Below, piece by piece: positions 1-6,625 of a stretch of DNA of 9,686 bases (position 1 is the first letter of the stretch; every line of letters begins with the position of its first letter). The DNA is taken from contig DFLI01000148.1 of assembly GCA_002373715.1 (NCBI GenBank), positions 1-9,686 on the forward strand. The letters are read 5' to 3'. Source of the stretch: Bacteroidales bacterium UBA3623. GTDB taxonomy: Bacteria > Bacteroidota > Bacteroidia > Bacteroidales > UBA932. The notes under the pieces are model-generated. The model was given only the letters and a program-made list of their open reading frames with translations, made no database searches and was not told the origin of the DNA. A program made the translations under genes and the position numbers.

Positions 1-72
1 AGAAAGATACGCCAATTGAAGCGAGTATTTATCTTTGGCGGCGCCAAAGATCTGTTCTCTCAAGTAATATAT
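1..72 (+). other. 23S-5S rRNA internal spacer (partial)
   Basis: This stretch lies directly upstream of the 5S rRNA and has no credible coding sequence, so it is most likely the transcribed spacer between 23S and 5S. It contains a perfect hairpin: arm ATCTTTGGC at 31-39, loop GGC at 40-42, arm GCCAAAGAT at 43-51. No T-run follows the hairpin, so it is unlikely to be a terminator; a processing stem for RNase III-type maturation is an inference. I could not recognise a 23S 3' end in these bases. Confidence 0.55.
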
Positions 73-183
<111 letters not shown>

Positions 184-190
184 TCTTCGA

Positions 191-228
191 AGACCCCTGA
201 GTCCTATCGGACTTGGGGGTCTTTTTTT
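191..228 (+). terminator. Intrinsic terminator of the rRNA operon
   Basis: The left arm AGACCCCTGAGTCC (191-204) and right arm GGACTTGGGGGTCT (209-222) form a 14-bp stem with two G-U pairs around the loop TATC (205-208). A run of seven T (222-228) follows immediately. This is a textbook Rho-independent terminator at the expected place after 5S. It should insulate the downstream KAS operon from rRNA read-through. Confidence 0.93.
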
Positions 229-272
229 GAACCGCGGCAAGCCGCGCCTTCGACGCTACCCCCTCCCGAAAC

Positions 273-291
273 CCCTCCCCTCGGGGGAGGG
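273..291. repeat. GC-rich hairpin between rRNA operon and KAS operon
   Basis: CCCTCCCC (273-280) and GGGGAGGG (284-291) form a perfect 8-bp stem with a TCG loop. A second CCCTCCC at 261-267 could pair with the same right arm, so the structure has alternative registers. No T-run follows, so termination is not suggested. It may be an interspersed palindromic repeat of this genome, but only one copy is visible in the window. Confidence 0.5.
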
Positions 292-312
292 ACTTATATG
301 AGGAATTATTAC

Positions 313-320
313 TATATTTG
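313..320 (+). promoter_or_regulatory. Candidate Bacteroidota -7 box for the KAS operon
   Basis: TATATTTG matches the Bacteroidota primary sigma factor -7 consensus TAnnTTTG exactly. It would place transcription start near 326, about 25 nt before the ATG at 352. No clear TTG is found at the expected -33 distance (about 291-293 reads GAC), so the call is moderate. It sits downstream of the rRNA terminator and is the best candidate start for the 352-3305 operon. Confidence 0.5.
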
Positions 321-323
321 TAA

Positions 324-343
324 ATTAATATATGCATATTAAT
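324..343. promoter_or_regulatory. AT-rich palindrome at the KAS operon start
   Basis: ATTAATAT (324-331) and ATATTAAT (336-343) are perfect inverted repeats around ATGC. The palindrome overlaps the predicted transcription start and leader of the KAS operon, where an operator would block initiation. In AT-rich DNA such a dyad can arise by chance, so operator function is an inference. Confidence 0.3.
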
Positions 344-351
344 ATAGGTAT

Positions 352-1569
352 ATGAAGAGAGTAGTTATTACGGGTATGGGAATCTGGTCTTGTCTGGGGG
401 TTACGCTGGACGAGGTGCGGGATTCCTTGTACAATGGTAAGTCGGGTATTATTTTGGATCAGGCGCGTAAGGAGATGGGTTTCCGCAGTGGACTCACTTC
501 GTTTGTGCCGCAGCCGGATCTGAAGAAGGAATTGACCCGTTCCCAGCGTGTGTATATGCCGGAGCCGGCCATGTATGCGTACTGCGCAACTAGAGATGCG
601 CTGAAGCAGGCGGGTATAGATCAGGATTATCTGGACGCCCATGAGGTAGGTCTTCTCTACGGCAACGACAGCACGGCCCAGGCTGTGTACAATTCCATCG
701 CCAAAATTTACGAAAAGAAAGATACCATGCTCTGCGGCAGCGGTGCCATCTTCCAGAGCATGAACTCCACCGTTACCATGAACCTGGGGGTTATTTTCCA
801 CCTCAAGGGCATTAACCTTACGGTTTCCGGCGCTTGCGCCAGCGGTTCCCATGCCATCGGCCTGGGTGCCCTGCTTATCCAGAATGGGTTGCAGGATATG
901 GTGGTTTGCGGTGGTGCTCAGGAGGTTAATCCCGAGGCTACCGGTTCCTTCGACGGTATATCGGCCTTCTCTACGCGGGAAGACGCTCCCGAAAAGGCTT
1001 CCCGTCCTTTCGACAGGGACAGGGACGGCCTGGTGCCCGGCGGCGGTGCTGCTACGGTTATTCTGGAGGAGTATGAGCATGCCGTGAAGCGCGGCGCTCC
1101 CATCGTTGCAGAGGTGCTGGGATATGGCTTCTCTGCCAATGGAGACCATATTTCCTCGCCCAATGTGGATGGCCCTGCCCGTTCGCTGGAGATGGCTATC
1201 CAAAGGGCCGGTGTGTCCCTCAAGGAGATTGGCTACGTGAACGCCCATGCCACTTCCACGCACGTGGGAGATGCCAACGAGGCCAAGGCGCTGTTCCGCG
1301 TAATGGGAGAGAGAACTGTTCCCATCACCTCCACCAAGAGCCAGACCGGCCACGAAATGTGGATGGCAGGCGCTTCGGAGGTCATTTACTCCATTCTCAT
1401 GATGAAGAACGACTTCATTGCCGGTAACATCAACTTTGAGAATCCCGACGAAGACAGCTGCCACCTCTGGATTCCGGCAGAAACCATGAAGGCCCATTTT
1501 GATACCTTCCTGTCCAATTCCTTTGGCTTCGGCGGTACCAATTCCACGCTTATCATAAAGAATGTCTGA
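352..1569 (+). CDS. FabB-like beta-ketoacyl-ACP synthase (KAS)
   Basis: It condenses an acyl thioester with malonyl-ACP, extending the chain by two carbons in the cytoplasm. The 405-residue protein aligns by eye with E. coli FabB over its whole length (FabB is 406 aa). The catalytic triad sits at nearly the same numbers: Cys162 in SGACASG, His299 in NAHATSTHVGD and His334 in KSQTGHEMWMAG, with Lys329 nearby. The C-terminal FGFGGTN loop is at 391-397, and the DAPEKASRPFDRDRDG signature at 211-226. No catalytic residue is missing, so this is an elongating synthase and not a chain-length-factor partner. It heads an operon, its end overlapping the next gene by 8 nt. The FAD oxidoreductase and ketoreductase behind it suggest a dedicated secondary chain-building pathway (aryl-polyene/flexirubin-like) more than housekeeping lipid synthesis; that is inference. 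No Shine-Dalgarno is visible before the ATG. Confidence 0.92.
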   Translation: MKRVVITGMGIWSCLGVTLDEVRDSLYNGKSGIILDQARKEMGFRSGLTSFVPQPDLKKELTRSQRVYMPEPAMYAYCATRDALKQAGIDQDYLDAHEVGLLYGNDSTAQAVYNSIAKIYEKKDTMLCGSGAIFQSMNSTVTMNLGVIFHLKGINLTVSGACASGSHAIGLGALLIQNGLQDMVVCGGAQEVNPEATGSFDGISAFSTREDAPEKASRPFDRDRDGLVPGGGAATVILEEYEHAVKRGAPIVAEVLGYGFSANGDHISSPNVDGPARSLEMAIQRAGVSLKEIGYVNAHATSTHVGDANEAKALFRVMGERTVPITSTKSQTGHEMWMAGASEVIYSILMMKNDFIAGNINFENPDEDSCHLWIPAETMKAHFDTFLSNSFGFGGTNSTLIIKNV

Positions 1570-2584
1570 TACTTACATCATAATTGGCGCCGGCCTGGGC
1601 GGCCTTTTCCTGGGTAAGCTCCTCAATCGCAAAAAGATGGACGTAACCATCCTGGAGCAGGGGAGTCAACCGGGCGGTGCGCTGCAAACCTTTGTGCGGG
1701 AAGGCATCCGTTTCGACACGGGTTTCCATTCCGTGGGAGGCATGCAGCCGGGCGGTCCGCTGCGCAAAATTATGGAACCCTTCGGCCTCAATTACCTTCC
1801 CTGGGAAAAGATGGGAGAGGATGAGTGCATAGACGGAGGCCCATTCATGCGCTGCTCTTCCAATACGCCGTTCGAGATGGAGCATGTGGTGAAGCCTTAT
1901 GAGAACAGCACCTGGCGCCTGAAAGGCGGCGGCAAAACCCTGGTGGACGCCCTGGTGAAAACCCAGGACATCCGCCTGAACAAGAAGGTGGTAAGTATTG
2001 AGAATAAGGAGATTATCTGTGCCGATGGCAGCACCTTCAGGGCCGATTATATTATATCGGCCATTCACCCCCGCCTTACCTTTGAGCTGGTGAAGGACCA
2101 CGTGCGCTCCTCCTATCTGAAGCGCCTGGCCAAGTTGGAAGACGGCCCTGGTGCCGTTACGCTCAACTGCAAGCTTAAGGAAGGTATGCTCAAGTGGATC
2201 AACCACGAGATTTTCCTGCAGGACAAGGTGATGATTCACTTCGGGGAAAGGGATGCGGACGGCTACGCCAGAAGCCTGGATTTGCTGGGCTTCGCCCCCA
2301 TTACGGCCGATGAGCTCATAGAAGCAGCCACCAAGCACATCCCGGATTTCCGCTACGCTTTGGACAAATACTGGATGAGCACGCCCGAAACCTGGCAGCG
2401 CTACACCGGCACCCCCGGAGGTACGGCCTTCGGCATTAAGAAGTACACATCGGCCGATTTCCTGCCCCCGCAAACACCTATCCCCTGGCTTTATCTGACA
2501 GGGCAGAATACGGGCCTGCACGGGGTTCTGGGCACTTGTATCAGCGCCCTAAATACATTTAAAGCATTAGTTCCCGGCGAATAA
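1562..2584 (+). CDS. Compact phytoene-desaturase-like FAD-dependent oxidoreductase
   Basis: This is a flavoprotein of the CrtI/retinol-saturase/amine-oxidase-like superfamily. The N-terminal Rossmann motif GAGLGG (9-14) is followed by Glu32 at the end of the second strand, PGGALQTF (37-44) and DTGFHSVGG (52-60). The second dinucleotide-domain element is ADYIISAIHP (161-170). The C-terminal FAD-contacting segment is LYLTGQNTGLHGVLG (310-324). At 340 residues it is much shorter than typical CrtI-type enzymes (near 500). The shortening appears to fall between the N-terminal FAD elements and the GGGKTLVDAL segment (122-131), where the substrate cap normally lies. Both FAD segments are intact and the reading frame is open, so this looks like a compact subfamily and not a broken gene. 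Substrate is unknown; an ACP-bound or lipid-like polyene is plausible from the flanking KAS and ketoreductase. It overlaps the KAS gene by 8 nt and precedes fabG by 1 nt. Confidence 0.85.
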   Translation: MSDTYIIIGAGLGGLFLGKLLNRKKMDVTILEQGSQPGGALQTFVREGIRFDTGFHSVGGMQPGGPLRKIMEPFGLNYLPWEKMGEDECIDGGPFMRCSSNTPFEMEHVVKPYENSTWRLKGGGKTLVDALVKTQDIRLNKKVVSIENKEIICADGSTFRADYIISAIHPRLTFELVKDHVRSSYLKRLAKLEDGPGAVTLNCKLKEGMLKWINHEIFLQDKVMIHFGERDADGYARSLDLLGFAPITADELIEAATKHIPDFRYALDKYWMSTPETWQRYTGTPGGTAFGIKKYTSADFLPPQTPIPWLYLTGQNTGLHGVLGTCISALNTFKALVPGE

Positions 2585-2585
2585 T

Positions 2586-3305
2586 ATGAAAACAGCACTC
2601 GTAACCGGCGGAAGCCGCGGCATTGGCCGTGCCATCTGCCAAGAACTCCATAAGATGGGCTATCGCGTGCTCATCAATTACGTTTCCAACGATGCCGCTG
2701 CGCAGGAATGCCTGCAAAGCATAGAGGGAGACGGTGAACTCCTCAAGTTTGACGTAAGCCAGCCTGAGGCTGTGCAGGAGGCCATCGGCCAGTGGCAGCA
2801 GGCCCATCCGGAAGATTATATAGAGGTACTGGTGAACAATGCCGGTATCCGGAAAGACAGCCTGCTCATTTGGATGGAGCCGGAAGATTGGCGGAAGGTG
2901 TTGGATACCAATCTGAATGCCTGGTACTATACCACCCGTGCCGTTCTGCAGCCCATGCTTCTTCACAAGTATGGCCGTGTTATCAATGTGGCTTCCCTCA
3001 GCGGCATCAAGGGCCTTCCGGGCCAGACTAATTACTCGGCAGCCAAGGGCGGAATGATTGCCGCCACCAAGGCTCTTTCGCAGGAAGTGGCCCGCAAGAA
3101 TGTAACCGTGAACGCCGTGGCGCCCGGATTCATCAAGACGGACATGGTGGAAGGTCTGGACGAAGCTGCCCTTAAGAAGGACATCCCGGCCGCCCGCTTT
3201 GGAGAGCCCAAAGAAGTGGCCGCTGTCGTCGGCTTTTTAGCCTCAGAAGCGGCCTCTTATGTAACAGGCGAAGTTATTTCGATTAATGGAGGTCTTTATA
3301 CGTAG
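2586..3305 (+). CDS. fabG: 3-oxoacyl-ACP reductase (FabG-type SDR)
   Basis: It reduces 3-ketoacyl-ACP to 3-hydroxyacyl-ACP with NAD(P)H, the step after condensation by the KAS two genes upstream. It is a classical short-chain dehydrogenase of 239 residues, close to the usual FabG length. The cofactor motif TGGSRGIG is at 7-14, NNAG at 84-87, and the catalytic tetrad is Asn109, Ser137, Tyr150 and Lys154 (YSAAK). The C-terminal VTGEVISINGG (226-236) is typical of FabG. The start ATG lies 1 nt after the stop of the oxidoreductase gene, so translation is probably coupled. Whether this is the housekeeping FabG or a pathway-specific paralogue cannot be told from the protein; the operon favours the latter. 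The last 23 nt overlap the 3' end of the convergent aminotransferase gene. Confidence 0.93.
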   Translation: MKTALVTGGSRGIGRAICQELHKMGYRVLINYVSNDAAAQECLQSIEGDGELLKFDVSQPEAVQEAIGQWQQAHPEDYIEVLVNNAGIRKDSLLIWMEPEDWRKVLDTNLNAWYYTTRAVLQPMLLHKYGRVINVASLSGIKGLPGQTNYSAAKGGMIAATKALSQEVARKNVTVNAVAPGFIKTDMVEGLDEAALKKDIPAARFGEPKEVAAVVGFLASEAASYVTGEVISINGGLYT

Positions 3306-4476
3306 CTAATGCAGCGCGTAAGATCTTGAGGGCCTTGGCCAGGTCCTCTTCCTTTAGCACGTACGCCATTCTTACCTGGTTCTTGCCCAGGCCGGGGGTG
3401 CTGTAGAAACCGGCGGCAGGGGCCATCATCACCGTTTCACCATTCAGACGGAAATCTGTGAGGAGCCAGCGGCAGAAGGCCTCGGTGTCTTCTACGGGCA
3501 GGCTGGCCACGGTGTAGAAAGCGCCTTCGGGCATGGGGGAGTATACTCCCGGAATCTCGTTCAATCCCTTGATGAAGAAGTCCCGGCGGGCCTTGTACTC
3601 GTCGAAGCACTCCTTGGAGTATTCCTCGGTGCCTTCGATGGAGGCTTCGGCCACAATCTGACCCAGCAGCGGCGGGCTCAAGCGGGCCTGGCAGAACTTC
3701 ATTACCGTGTCGTGCACCTGCTTGTTGTGGGTAACCAGCATGCCAATACGGATACCGCACTCGGAGTAGCGCTTACTCACGGAGTCTAACATAATCACAT
3801 TCTCCGGAATGCCCAGCTGCATGGCACTCAGATAGGGTTTTCCGTTGTATACGAATTCGCGGTATACTTCGTCGGAGAAGAGGAAAAGGTCGTGCTTAAC
3901 CACAATCTCCTTAATCTTCTGCAGTTCTTCGGGCGTATAAACGTAACCGGTGGGGTTGGATGGATTGCACAGCAAGATGGCCTTGGTGCGAGGGGTGATG
4001 GCCTTCTCGAAAGCCTCCACAGGCGGCAGCTTAAAGCCTTCCTCAATGCGGCTGGTAACGGTTTTTACCGTGATGTGGGCGGTTTTGGCGAAGGAGATGT
4101 AGTTGGCATAGCCGGGCTCTACCATAATAATCTCGTCCTCCGGGTTCAGGCAGGTGAGAAAGCCCAGGAGAATGGCCTCCGAGCCGCCGCAGGTGACGAT
4201 GATTTCATCGGCCGATACATCTATGCCATACTTTTTATAATAGCCTACCAGCTTTTCGCGGAGGCCGGGATAGCCTTCCGAGGGGCTGTATTCCAGGGTT
4301 TTGCGCGTGACGGCCTTGAGGGCGTCCAGGCCCTTTTGGGGAGTGGGCAAATCGGGCTGGCCAATGTTCAGGTGATACACTTTCACTCCCTCTTTTTTGG
4401 CCTCGACCGCAAGGGGTGCGAGCTTTCGGATGGGGGATGAGGGCATCCGAGAGCCTAGATTGGAAATTTGTGGCAT
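3283..4476 (-). CDS. PLP-dependent class I/II aminotransferase (aspartate/aromatic type)
   Basis: It transfers an amino group between an amino acid and a 2-oxo acid through pyridoxal phosphate. The 397-residue protein is fold-type I. Visible elements are the substrate-side NIGQPDLPTP (37-46), GGSEAI (97-102), NPSNPTG (171-177) with Asn174, SDEVY (201-205) with Asp202 for the pyridine nitrogen, SVSK (232-235) with the Schiff-base Lys235, Arg243 in the phosphate site, and Arg369 (QVRMAY) for the substrate carboxylate. It resembles Bacteroidota enzymes annotated as aspartate aminotransferase; the amino-acid specificity cannot be decided here. Its start lies 7 nt after the stop of the ROK regulator on the same strand, so both are probably co-transcribed. 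Its end overlaps fabG by 23 nt in a convergent arrangement, with no terminator visible between them. Confidence 0.92.
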   Translation of the reverse strand: MPQISNLGSRMPSSPIRKLAPLAVEAKKEGVKVYHLNIGQPDLPTPQKGLDALKAVTRKTLEYSPSEGYPGLREKLVGYYKKYGIDVSADEIIVTCGGSEAILLGFLTCLNPEDEIIMVEPGYANYISFAKTAHITVKTVTSRIEEGFKLPPVEAFEKAITPRTKAILLCNPSNPTGYVYTPEELQKIKEIVVKHDLFLFSDEVYREFVYNGKPYLSAMQLGIPENVIMLDSVSKRYSECGIRIGMLVTHNKQVHDTVMKFCQARLSPPLLGQIVAEASIEGTEEYSKECFDEYKARRDFFIKGLNEIPGVYSPMPEGAFYTVASLPVEDTEAFCRWLLTDFRLNGETVMMAPAAGFYSTPGLGKNQVRMAYVLKEEDLAKALKILRAALATYKDLH

Positions 4477-4483
4477 AGATATT

Positions 4484-5686
4484 TTAGAGAATTCCTAACA
4501 TGCGGGCACGGACCAGGAGGGCTGCGCCGATGGGAGCTGCCTTCTGTTTGAGCTGCGTGAGCTTGATGGTGGTGTCCTGGTTGGCTATATTCAGTACGTG
4601 ACGCTTGATGGCGGTGCGGATGGGCAGCATGAGATAGTCTCCTGCGGCCACGGCCACTTTACCGCCAATAACCACCAACTGAGGGTTGAAGATGTTGATA
4701 AGACCGGCCAGGCCTTTGCCCAGGTTGGTGCCCAACTCTTCCACCGTTTCGATGGCCAGGGTATCTTCGCTCTTGATGGCTTCTATGATTTCGTTAAGGT
4801 TTACCTTGCCATCGGCCTTGAACTTGCCGGCAAGGACAGAGGCGCTGCCTGCGGCGAGGCTTTCACCAATCAGGCGCACCAGGGCCGATCCGGAGACACC
4901 CGTCTCCAGGCAGCCGATTTTACCGCAGCGGCAAATTTGGCCGTTGTCCAGAAGAGGAAAGTGGCCGAACTCTCCGCTGTAGCCGGAGGTGCCGTAGTAC
5001 AGTTTTCCGTCCAGGATCATGCCCATACCCAAGCCCCAGCTCACGTTCACAAAGAGCATGTTTTTCTCCTTGAGACCGCCGCCCAGGTATTCTCCGTACG
5101 TCATGGCGCGGGAGTCGTTTTCCAGCACCACATGTACGTTCAGGTCTTCTTCCAGTACCTGGGAGATGGGCCGATGTTCGTCGAAGGAATAGGAGTTGCT
5201 GTAGCCGGTGACAGGGTTTACACGGCCGGGGATGCTGAGTCCCAGACCCATGATTTTGTTCCAGTCTACATCCTGCTTGTCCAGGTATTCGCGGATGGTG
5301 GCCGCCATCTTGTGGATGGTGCTTTCGTTGGCTTCCATTTCGAAAGGAATATCGTCCTTGAAATGGATGAGGCCGCCCTTGAAGTCTGTTACGGCTATGC
5401 TGGCGTGCTTGTTGCGGATGGCTACGCCCACGAAATAGCCGGCTTCGGGATTGAGCCCGTAGATGGAAGGCCTGCGGCCGCCGGAGGTGCCGGACTTGCC
5501 CAGATCTACCATAAATCCTTCGTCCATCAGCTCTCCGATGAGCTTGGTGGCGGTGGGGACGGATGCCCCGATGGCCTCCGAGATGGAGGCTATGCTGTGT
5601 TCCCCATGCTCTATGCACAAATAGAGAATTGTTTTCTTGAGCAGGGAGTTTTTGTTATCTTTTTTTTCGAGGAAAGTTTCTCTCAT
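4484..5686 (-). CDS. ROK-family transcriptional regulator
   Basis: This is a 400-residue sugar-responsive repressor of the NagC/Mlc/XylR type. The N-terminal winged helix-turn-helix spans about residues 14-75, including the helix pair SIASISEAIGASVPTATKLI (31-50). The ROK domain follows from about 84. It has ENDSRAM (189-195), whose Asp191 corresponds to the catalytic aspartate of ROK kinases, the GEFGH motif (238-242), and the zinc-site signature His242, Cys252, Cys254, Cys259 (CRCGKIGCLE). The first phosphate-binding loop is degenerate (VGVAIRNKHAS, with no DxGGT), so kinase activity is unlikely. The frame stays open upstream to 6331, but that extension is antisense to the next gene. The ATG at 5684-5686 is preferred because a well-formed promoter lies just upstream at 5710-5739. 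Its target and ligand are unknown; autoregulation and control of the divergent operon or the downstream aminotransferase are possibilities. Confidence 0.9.
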   Translation of the reverse strand: MRETFLEKKDNKNSLLKKTILYLCIEHGEHSIASISEAIGASVPTATKLIGELMDEGFMVDLGKSGTSGGRRPSIYGLNPEAGYFVGVAIRNKHASIAVTDFKGGLIHFKDDIPFEMEANESTIHKMAATIREYLDKQDVDWNKIMGLGLSIPGRVNPVTGYSNSYSFDEHRPISQVLEEDLNVHVVLENDSRAMTYGEYLGGGLKEKNMLFVNVSWGLGMGMILDGKLYYGTSGYSGEFGHFPLLDNGQICRCGKIGCLETGVSGSALVRLIGESLAAGSASVLAGKFKADGKVNLNEIIEAIKSEDTLAIETVEELGTNLGKGLAGLINIFNPQLVVIGGKVAVAAGDYLMLPIRTAIKRHVLNIANQDTTIKLTQLKQKAAPIGAALLVRARMLGIL

Positions 5687-5709
5687 AGCTATAATTTTTG
5701 GCGCCAGCA

Positions 5710-5739
5710 CAAAGATATGAAAAAATTTCGAAAAGTCAA
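5710..5739 (-). promoter_or_regulatory. Bacteroidota-type promoter of the ROK-aminotransferase operon
   Basis: On the minus strand TATCTTTG (5717 to 5710) matches the -7 consensus TAnnTTTG, and TTG (5739 to 5737) lies 19 nt upstream, the usual -33 spacing in this phylum. The predicted transcription start is near 5703, giving a leader of about 17 nt to the ATG at 5686. The perfect palindrome TTTCGAAA (5726-5733) sits between the two boxes and TGGCGCCA (5699-5706) sits at the start site. Either could be an operator, for example for ROK autoregulation; this is inference. Confidence 0.72.
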
Positions 5740-5787
5740 GCGATAGTGTGTAAATATTTTTAAATGTTTCTATTTCCGAAAAATTAG

Positions 5788-5795
5788 TAACTTTG
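5788..5795 (+). promoter_or_regulatory. Candidate -7 box of the sensor-trkH-helicase operon
   Basis: TAACTTTG fits TAnnTTTG and ends only 5 nt before the ATG at 5801, implying a leaderless or nearly leaderless transcript. The -33 region has only a weak GTTTC near 5766-5770. A second TAnnTTTG match, TATGTTTG at 5800-5807, overlaps the start codon; if it were used, translation would have to begin later, for example at Met20 (ATG 5858-5860). The near-palindrome TTTCCGAAA (5773-5781) lies in the spacer. Confidence 0.5.
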
Positions 5796-5800
5796 TATTT

Positions 5801-6625
5801 ATGTTTGTGAAGTTTAATAACTGGTGGAGGCAGTTCCGTCTGTCGCTCAGAACGAAGATGATTCTGGCCATCCTGGCCATTGCGGTGGTGCTCCTGATGT
5901 CCAGCGTTATCTCCGTGCTGGAATACCGTCACATGTCCAATTACGTGTCGGGCATGATAGCCGACGACATCAACGACCTCCATGTTACCCAGCGTCTGGT
6001 AAACGCTGTAGACCAGTATAATCTGCAGCTTCTGGCCGTCATTGGAGACGACAATATATCGGCCCTGCCGGACTTTGACAAGGAAGGCTTCCTGGCCCAC
6101 TGCGATTCCCTTCGCGCTTCGGTGGCCGGAACCACCGCCCCCTTGGCAGATTCCGTGCTCTATGCGTATTCGGCCTATATGCTGGCGTCCACAGAGCTGG
6201 AAGAGGTGCTGGAGAGCGATTTTATCAACACCCGGGATTGGTACTTCAACCGCCTGCAGCCGCTGTTTGGCCGCATGAGGGAGTATCTGGACCGCCTGAG
6301 CGAAACCATCCATACAGACCTTCGCCAGCACTCCGAGAACTTCGACCGCGGCTTCTACCGCAGCATTATCCCCAGTGCCGTGGCCCTGGCCGTAGGTATT
6401 ATCCTGCTGTTCCTGCTGTTGGCCTTCGTGCTGGCCAATTATGTAGACCCTATCTACAAGATGCTGGACTATCTGCGGGAGTATCTGGGCTACAGACGCC
6501 GCTACACTTATACTTTTGACGGCAACGACCAGCTGGCCGATTTGAATCAGGCCGTCACAGACCTCACGGAAGAAAACCGCTCTCTCCGCAAGAGGATGAG
6601 CGAGATGAAAGAAAAAGCCGAATGA
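5801..6625 (+). CDS. Two-TM periplasmic-sensor protein with HAMP-like domain, no output domain
   Basis: I do not recognise a named family, but the architecture is clear. A basic N-terminus (1-19) is followed by TM helix 1 (about 20-40), a largely helical extracytoplasmic region (about 41-187) of the size of a four-helix-bundle sensor, TM helix 2 (about 189-213), and a short cytoplasmic tail. The tail fits a HAMP domain: Pro217 in YVDPIYKMLDYL forms the first helix and FDGNDQLADLNQAVTDL (239-255) the second. A charged coiled-coil-like end (256-274) finishes the protein. No histidine kinase, GGDEF, MCP or phosphatase domain follows, so the protein ends where a signal output would normally start. 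Its stop overlaps the trkH start (ATGA, 6622-6625), indicating translational coupling. A role as regulatory or sensory partner of the K+ transporter is inference. The start ATG is unusually close to the promoter (see the -7 box). Confidence 0.75.
   Translation: MFVKFNNWWRQFRLSLRTKMILAILAIAVVLLMSSVISVLEYRHMSNYVSGMIADDINDLHVTQRLVNAVDQYNLQLLAVIGDDNISALPDFDKEGFLAHCDSLRASVAGTTAPLADSVLYAYSAYMLASTELEEVLESDFINTRDWYFNRLQPLFGRMREYLDRLSETIHTDLRQHSENFDRGFYRSIIPSAVALAVGIILLFLLLAFVLANYVDPIYKMLDYLREYLGYRRRYTYTFDGNDQLADLNQAVTDLTEENRSLRKRMSEMKEKAE

Noticed and set aside
31..51. Terminator between 23S and 5S
   Set aside because: The hairpin is perfect but is followed by CTGTTCTCTC, not a T-run, and 5S must be co-transcribed; a processing stem is more likely.
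273..291. Second intrinsic terminator after the rRNA operon
   Set aside because: The stem is strong but no T-run follows, and the true terminator at 191-228 is already sufficient.
325..1497. 390-codon open frame antisense to the KAS gene
   Set aside because: Long antisense frames arise from GC-ending codon use; the sense strand carries complete KAS catalytic motifs and the antisense product has none.
1553..2521. 322-codon open frame antisense to the FAD oxidoreductase
   Set aside because: Shadow of a gene with clear FAD-binding motifs; no domain visible in the antisense product.
4598..5746. 382-codon open frame antisense to the ROK regulator
   Set aside because: The ROK zinc-site and winged-helix motifs are on the other strand; the antisense product is compositionally odd and unrecognised.
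5687..6331. N-terminal extension of the ROK reading frame by 215 codons
   Set aside because: It is antisense to the HAMP-sensor gene and crosses the divergent promoter region; the ROK protein is complete from the ATG at 5686.
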